DNA from: Balanoglossus misakiensis
Lineage: Eukaryota > Hemichordata
DNA length: 64,000 nt
Reading direction: 5' to 3'
NCBI GenBank assembly: GCA_040954595.2
Contig: CM082597.2
Span: 558,001 to 622,000, forward strand
In this document: positions 58,901 to 64,000 of the stretch, piece after piece
Layout: every line of letters begins with the position of its first letter
Numbering within the stretch: the first letter of the stretch is position 1
Made by a program: the position numbers and the translations under genes
The notes under the pieces: generated by a model
What the model saw: only the letters and a program-made list of their open reading frames with translations
What the model was told of the DNA's origin: nothing
The model's database searches: none

Positions 58901-59141
58901 ACGAGGCTGGAGTAAACGTCGCTGCTTTTCAAGGAGCTGTAGCAGGTATGATGTTTTTTAAATTTTGTTAGATAGTATGCATTTGCGCGTATGTGTATGA
59001 CTGACTGACTGAATGAATGAATGAATGAATGTATGTGTGTGTGTGTGTCACTCAAATATTTAAATTTCACATAATTATTGAAATCCACCTTTGTCCATTT
59101 TCTCAGGTTTATCCTATTTCCGGTTACAAGAAACCACATAG
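52170..59141 (+). CDS. Secreted CTLD-EGF-CTLD-EGF-GH9 endoglucanase chimera
   Basis: Seventeen exons close to 796 residues: 52170-52247, 52381-52432, 52738-53032, 54199-54269, 54551-54655, 55028-55322, 55718-55785, 55964-56074, 56223-56381, 56564-56760, 56916-57075, 57404-57509, 57701-57863, 57994-58135, 58305-58470, 58758-58945 and 59107-59141. Order: signal peptide; C-type lectin domain 1 (about 44-165, with an EPN sugar-specificity motif); EGF-like (about 166-200); lectin domain 2 (about 201-322, EPQ instead of EPN); EGF-like (about 323-358); glycoside hydrolase family 9 (about 360-796). GH9 landmarks are intact: GGWYDAGDH with the paired catalytic Asp (411, 414), SGSYGDEL, the FGRYPPVRPHHR His block, and a C-terminal DNFFDER...QNEA segment with the catalytic Glu (about 772). 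GH9 enzymes hydrolyse beta-1,4-glucans; the lectins probably replace a cellulose-binding module (inference). Only a nine-residue tail follows exon 16. An AATAAA lies at 59455-59460. Confidence 0.92.
55819..55909 (+). repeat. (GT)n microsatellite with (GCGT)n end
   Basis: About 66 bp of pure GT followed by five GCGT units, in the intron between lectin domain 2 and the second EGF of the lectin-GH9 gene, about 50 bp before that exon's acceptor. Confidence 0.95.
57560..57600 (-). mobile_element. Fragment of the GGCCAC repeat family
   Basis: GGGACTGTAATAAAGTGACC followed by AATATATAGAGGTGGCTACTAAC, which matches the copies at 37309 and 58214 in inverse orientation. It lies in a GH9 intron. Confidence 0.4.
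58214..58283 (-). mobile_element. Fragment of the GGCCAC repeat family with TTTGACTGTA end
   Basis: AACTTGTGATAGTCTAGAGG followed by TGGCCACTAACACAGATTTGACTGTA, the inverse of the family's ACAGTCAAA end. It lies in the intron before the RPHHR exon of the GH9 domain. Confidence 0.5.
58645..58665 (+). repeat. (TGTC)n microsatellite
   Basis: TGTCTGTCTGTCTGTC-type tetranucleotide repeat in the last large GH9 intron. Confidence 0.8.
59000..59048 (+). repeat. Compound (GACT)n(GAAT)n(GT)n microsatellite
   Basis: Three GACT, five GAAT and about six GT units in the final intron of the lectin-GH9 gene. Confidence 0.85.
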
Positions 59142-59454
59142 ACTTCAACCACGCGCACCGTTAGACCCGACGTCGGCACAAAATGGCATGTTATTTGTGT
59201 GACGTGTTAACGGAAGTGACCTCTGCTCTCCCAGCCTACACCTCGCGCTAAAATAAGCCTATTGCAACACAATTGTGGAGTGATTGTGATTGCAACAATT
59301 TATTGAACTGAGAACAACCCCTCGTCGTTGAGATCTGTGATGTCAGCCCAAACATGTTTTTTTGTGTGCCTTTAACTATCTCATCTACATACATATCATG
59401 TGATCCTATATGGCAACGCTTATTTGTGATTCGTTTCTGTAACCTGTTAACTGA

Positions 59455-59460
59455 AATAAA
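59455..59460 (+). terminator. Poly(A) signal of the lectin-GH9 gene
   Basis: CTGAAATAAATG, about 315 nt after the TAG and about 130 bp before the satellite begins. Confidence 0.5.
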
Positions 59461-59584
59461 TGTAGGTGTATTGTCATGACAACAAATAAGTCTCTGAGTA
59501 TTTGTATAAAATGTTTCAAACATTTCAGAAGATGATAATCAAAATGTTAATGAACAATATTAGAAGTAGTATTCACACATAAAT

Positions 59585-60244
59585 GAAAAATTATCGACTT
59601 TGCGAATTTTGGTGTTTTTGTCATTTTTGGACATTTCTAAAGGGTTATACATCATGATTTTTTTTCAAAAATGGCCAATTTTCGACTTTCCGAAATTTGA
59701 GATTTTGGGCCTTTTTCGACATTTTTCATGGGTTATACATCATGATTTTTTTTCAAAAAATGGCCAATTTTCGACTTGCCGAATTTTCACATTTTGGGCA
59801 TTTTTGAACATTTTTCATGGGTTATACATCATGATTTAAAAAAAAAAATGACCAATTTTCGACTTCCCGAATTTTCACATTTTGGGCCTTTTTGAACATT
59901 TTTCATGGGCTATACATCATGATTTTTTCAAAACATGACCAATTTTCGACTTGCCGAATTTTCACATTTTGGGCCTTATTGAACATTTTTCATGGGGTAT
60001 ACATCATGATTTTGTAAAAAAAAAAATGACAAATTTTCGACTTCCCGAATTTTCACATTTTGGGCCTTTTTGAACATATTTCATGGGTTATACATCATGA
60101 TTTTTTTCAAAAATGACCAATTTTCGACTTCTCGAATTTTCACATTATGTGCCTTTTTGAACATATTTCATGGGTTATACATCATGATTTTTTTCAAAAA
60201 ATGACCAATTTTCGACTTCCCGAATTGTCACATTTTGGGCCTTT
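59585..60244 (+). repeat. 88-bp satellite, diverged block in forward orientation
   Basis: About seven tandem units. The GGGTTATACATCATG word recurs at 59642, 59730, 59819, 59907, 59995, 60085 and 60172, spacings of 87-90 bp. Units differ from each other by several substitutions and by A/T-run length. Confidence 0.9.
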
Positions 60245-60380
60245 TTATATAACCCATGAAAAATGTTCGAAAAAGGCCGAAAATCTCGAATTTCGGCAAG
60301 TCGAAAATTGGTCATTTTTCGACAAAAACCATGATGTATAACCTATATGTATAAAAAATGTTCAAAAAGGCCGAAAATCT
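60245..60380 (-). repeat. Inverted satellite junction
   Basis: From TATATAACCCATGAAAAATG the sequence reads as the reverse complement of the preceding block (GGCAAGTCGAAAATTGGTCA, then ATGATGTATAACC) for about 1.5 units. Confidence 0.85.
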
Positions 60381-63300
60381 TTTCTTTTCATGAGCTATAA
60401 CCCATGGTTTTTATCAAAAAACGATCAAATTTTGAAATTTCGCGAGGTCGAAAAATTGACATTTCTGGATGATTTTCATGAGCTATAACCCATGGTTTTT
60501 TATCAAAAAACCACCAAATTTTGAAAATTCGCGAGGTCGAAAAATTGACATTTCTGGATGATTTTCATGAGCTATAACCCATGGTTTTTTTCAAAAAACC
60601 ACCAAATTTTGAAAATTCGCGAGGTCGAAAAATTGACATTTCTGGATGATTTTCATGAGCTATAACCCATGGTTTTTGTCGAAAAACCACCAAATTTTGA
60701 AATTTCGCGAAGTCGAAAAATTGACATTTCTGGATGATTTTCATGAGCTATAACCCATGGTTTTTGTCGAAAAACCACCAAATTTTGAAATTTCGCGAAG
60801 TCGAAAAATTGACATTTCTGGATGATTTTCATGAGCTATAACCCATGGTTTTTGTCGAAAAACCACCAAATTTTGAAATTTCGCGAAGTCGAAAAATTGA
60901 CATTTCTGGATGATTTTCATGAGCTATAACCCATGGTTTTTGTCGAAAAACCACCAAATTTTGAAATTTCGCGAAGTCGAAAAATTGACATTTCTGGATG
61001 ATTTTCATGAGCTATAACCCATGGTTTTTGTCGAAAAACCACCAAATTTTGAAATTTCGCGAAGTCGAAAAATTGACATTTCTGGATGATTTTCATGAGC
61101 TATAACCCATGGTTTTTGTCGAAAAACCACCAAATTTTGAAATTTCGCGAAGTCGAAAAATTGACATTTCTGGAAGATTTTCATGAGCTATAACCCATGG
61201 TTTTTGTCGAAAAACCACCAAATTTTGAAATTTCGCGAAGTCGAAAAATTGACATTTCTGGATGATTTTCATGAGCTATAACCCATGGTTTTTGTCGAAA
61301 AACCACCAAATTTTGAAATTTCGCGAAGTCGAAAAATTGACATTTCTGGATGATTTTCATGAGCTATAACCCATGGTTTTTGTCGAAAAACCACCAAATT
61401 TTGAAATTTCGCGAAGTCGAAAAATTGACATTTCTGGATGATTTTCATGAGCTATAACCCATGGTTTTTGTCGAAAAACCACCAAATTTTGAAATTTCGC
61501 GAAGTCGAAAAATTGACATTTCTGGATGATTTTCATGAGCTATAACCCATGGTTTTTGTCGAAAAACCACCAAATTTTGAAATTTCGCGAAGTCGAAAAA
61601 TTGACATTTCTGGATGATTTTCATGAGCTATAACCCATGGTTTTTGTCGAAAAACCACCAAATTTTGAAATTTCGCGAAGTCGAAAAATTGACATTTCTG
61701 GATGATTTTCATGAGCTATAACCCATGGTTTTTGTCGAAAAACCACCAAATTTTGAAATTTCGCGAAGTCGAAAAATTGACATTTCTGGATGATTTTCAT
61801 GAGCTATAACCCATGGTTTTTGTCGAAAAACCACCAAATTTTGAAATTTCGCGAAGTCGAAAAATTGACATTTCTGGATGATTTTCATGAGCTATAACCC
61901 ATGGTTTTTGTCGAAAAACCACCAAATTTTGAAATTTCGCGAAGTCGAAAAATTGACATTTCTGGATGATTTTCATGAGCTATAACCCATGGTTTTTGTC
62001 GAAAAACCACCAAATTTTGAAATTTCGCGAAGTCGAAAAATTGACATTTCTGGATGATTTTCATGAGCTATAACCCATGGTTTTTGTCGAAAAACCACCA
62101 AATTTTGAAATTTCGCGAAGTCGAAAAATTGACATTTCTGGATGATTTTCATGAGCTATAACCCATGGTTTTTGTCGAAAAACCACCAAATTTTGAAATT
62201 TCGCGAAGTCGAAAAATTGACATTTCTGGATGATTTTCATGAGCTATAACCCATGGTTTTTGTCGAAAAACCACCAAATTTTGAAATTTCGCGAAGTCGA
62301 AAAATTGACATTTCTGGATGATTTTCATGAGCTATAACCCATGGTTTTTGTCGAAAAACCACCAAATTTTGAAATTTCGCGAAGTCGAAAAATTGACATT
62401 TCTGGATGATTTTCATGAGCTATAACCCATGGTTTTTGTCGAAAAACCACCAAATTTTGAAATTTCGCGAAGTCGAAAAATTGACATTCTGGATGATTTT
62501 CATGAGCTATAACCCATGGTTTTTGTCGAAAACCACCAAATTTTGAAATTTCGCGAAGTCGAAAAATTGACATTTCTGGATGATTTTCATGAGCTATAAC
62601 CCATGGTTTTTGTCGAAAAACCACCAAATTTTGAAATTTCGCGAAGTCGAAAAATTGACATTTCTGGATGATTTTCATGAGCTATAACCCATGGTTTTTG
62701 TCGAAAAACCACCAAATTTGAAATTTCGCGAAGTCGAAAAATTGACATTTCTGGATGATTTTCATGAGCTATAACCCATGGTTTTTGTCGAAAAACCACC
62801 AAATTTTGAAATTTCGCGAAGTCGAAAAATTGACATTTCTGGATGATTTTCATGAGCTATAACCCATGGTTTTTGTCGAAAAACCATCAAATTTTGAAAT
62901 TTCGCGAAGTCGAAAAATTGACATTTCTGGATGATTTTCATGAGCTATAACCCATGGTTTTTGTCGAAAAACCACCAAATTTTGAAATTTCGCGAAGTCG
63001 AAAAATTGACATTTCTGGATGATTTTCATGAGCTATAACCCATGGTTTTTGTCGAAAAACCACCAAATTTTGAAATTTCGCGAAGTCGAAAAATTGACAT
63101 TTCTGGATGATTTTCATGAGCTATAACCCATGGTTTTTGTCGAAAAACCACCAAATTTTGAAATTTCGCGAAGTCGAAAAATTGACATTTCTGGATGATT
63201 TTCATGAGCTATAACCCATGGTTTTTGTCGAAAAACCACCAAATTTTGAAATTTCGCGAAGTCGAAAAATTGACATTTCTGGATGATTTTCATGAGCTAT

Positions 63301-64000
63301 AACCCATGGTTTTTGTCGAAAAACCACTAAATTTTGAAATTTCGCGAAGTCGAAAATTGACATTTCTGGATGATTTTCATGAGCTATAACCCATGGTTTT
63401 TGTCGAAAAACCACCAAATTTTGAAATTTCGCGAAGTCGAAAAATTGACATTTCTGGATGATTTTCATGAGCTATAACCCATGGTTTTTGTCGAAAAACC
63501 ACCAAATTTTGAAATTTCGCGAAGTCGAAAAATTGACATTTCTGGATGATTTTCATGAGCTATAACCCATGGTTTTTGTCGAAAAACCACCAAATTTTGA
63601 ATTTCGCGAAGTCGAAAAATTGACATTTCTGGATGATTTTCATGAGCTATAACCCATGGTTTTTGTCGAAAAACCACCAAATTTTGAAATTTCGCGAAGT
63701 CGAAAAATTGACATTTCTGGATGATTTTCATGAGCTATAACCCATGGTTTTTGTCGAAAAACCACCAAATTTTGAAATTTCGCGAAGTCGAAAAATTGAC
63801 ATTTCTGGATGATTTTCATGAGCTATAACCCATGGTTTTTGTCGAAAAACCACCAAATTGTGAAATTTCGCGAAGTCGAAAAATTGACATTTCTGGATGA
63901 TTTTCATGAGCTATAACCCATGGTTTTTGTCGAAAAACCACCAAATTGTGAAATTTCGCGAAGTCGAAAAATTGACATTTCTGGATGATTTTTCATGAGC
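60381..64000 (-). repeat. Homogeneous 88-bp satellite array (continues beyond window)
   Basis: About 41 head-to-tail units; GATGATTTTCAT recurs at 60909, 60997 and 61085. Units from about 60690 onward are almost identical, with rare single-base changes or 1-nt deletions. The first three units differ (GAGGTCG instead of GAAGTCG, longer T runs), as expected at an array edge. Each unit contains GGTTTTTGTCGAAAAACC, a 7-bp stem with a 4-nt loop, and the palindrome TTCGCGAA. It aligns with the reverse complement of the 59585 block at the same phase, so both derive from one ancestor. Confidence 0.95.

Noticed and set aside
62325-63731. Minus-strand open frames of 88-117 residues in the satellite
   Set aside because: They arise because three 88-bp units equal 264 nt without stops; the 'proteins' are the repeat read in three frames.
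59585-64000. CRISPR-like regular repeats
   Set aside because: Whole units repeat head to tail with no unique spacers, in a eukaryotic genome; this is satellite DNA.
1-64000. tRNA or rRNA genes
   Set aside because: I looked for T-loop and anticodon-arm patterns and found none I could support.

Overview
The window is genomic DNA from an invertebrate animal. Genes are split by many GT-AG introns, some first exons follow TATA boxes, and the ends of transcripts carry AATAAA signals. Inverted-repeat elements, microsatellites and a satellite array are also present. The protein set (secreted LDLa, CAP, C-type lectin and GH9 proteins) together with a DPAGT1/C2CD2L neighbourhood that vertebrates share suggests a marine bilaterian. 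An invertebrate deuterostome (hemichordate or amphioxus type) is my guess only; the species cannot be fixed from the sequence.

Layout. Positions 1-2437 (minus): 5' part of a secreted fibrinogen-like gene that runs off the left edge. 2860-6229 (minus): a complete secreted protein with four LDLa repeats and a CAP domain. 7348-8984 (plus): a rhodopsin-class GPCR with one coding exon, a spliced 5' leader and a uORF. 9551-11797 (plus): DPAGT1 in eight exons. 13574-38267 (plus): a C2CD2L/TMEM24-like lipid-transfer protein in 19 exons, with a 9.9 kb first intron and an unexpected C1 zinc finger near its C-terminus. 42223-43644 and 45735-48030 (both minus): two tandem paralogues of an unrecognised secreted protein of about 300 residues, with an additional orphan first exon at 48770-48812. 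52170-59141 (plus): a 17-exon secreted protein ordered CTLD-EGF-CTLD-EGF-GH9, which is a lectin-cellulase chimera. 59585-64000: an 88-bp satellite whose orientation flips near 60245 and which continues past the right edge.

I built the gene models by hand from splice sites. In every complete model the exon phases close: coding totals are 1326 nt (LDLa-CAP), 1218 nt (DPAGT1), 2904 nt (C2CD2L-like), 915 and 897 nt (paralogue pair) and 2391 nt (lectin-GH9). DPAGT1 and the C2CD2L-like protein are ER membrane proteins (N-glycan initiation and ER-plasma membrane lipid transfer). Most of the other genes encode secreted proteins, which would fit digestion, mucosal or defence roles (inference).

Most notable items: the CTLD/EGF/GH9 chimera with a duplicated lectin-EGF module; the LDLa-CAP fusion with an intact CAP tetrad; the C1 domain in a TMEM24-like protein; the DPAGT1-C2CD2L linkage; a perfect nuclear-receptor palindrome plus DR1 elements and a four-site POU octamer cluster in C2CD2L introns; the paralogue pair with two signal-peptide first exons, each with its own TATA box; and the inverted satellite.
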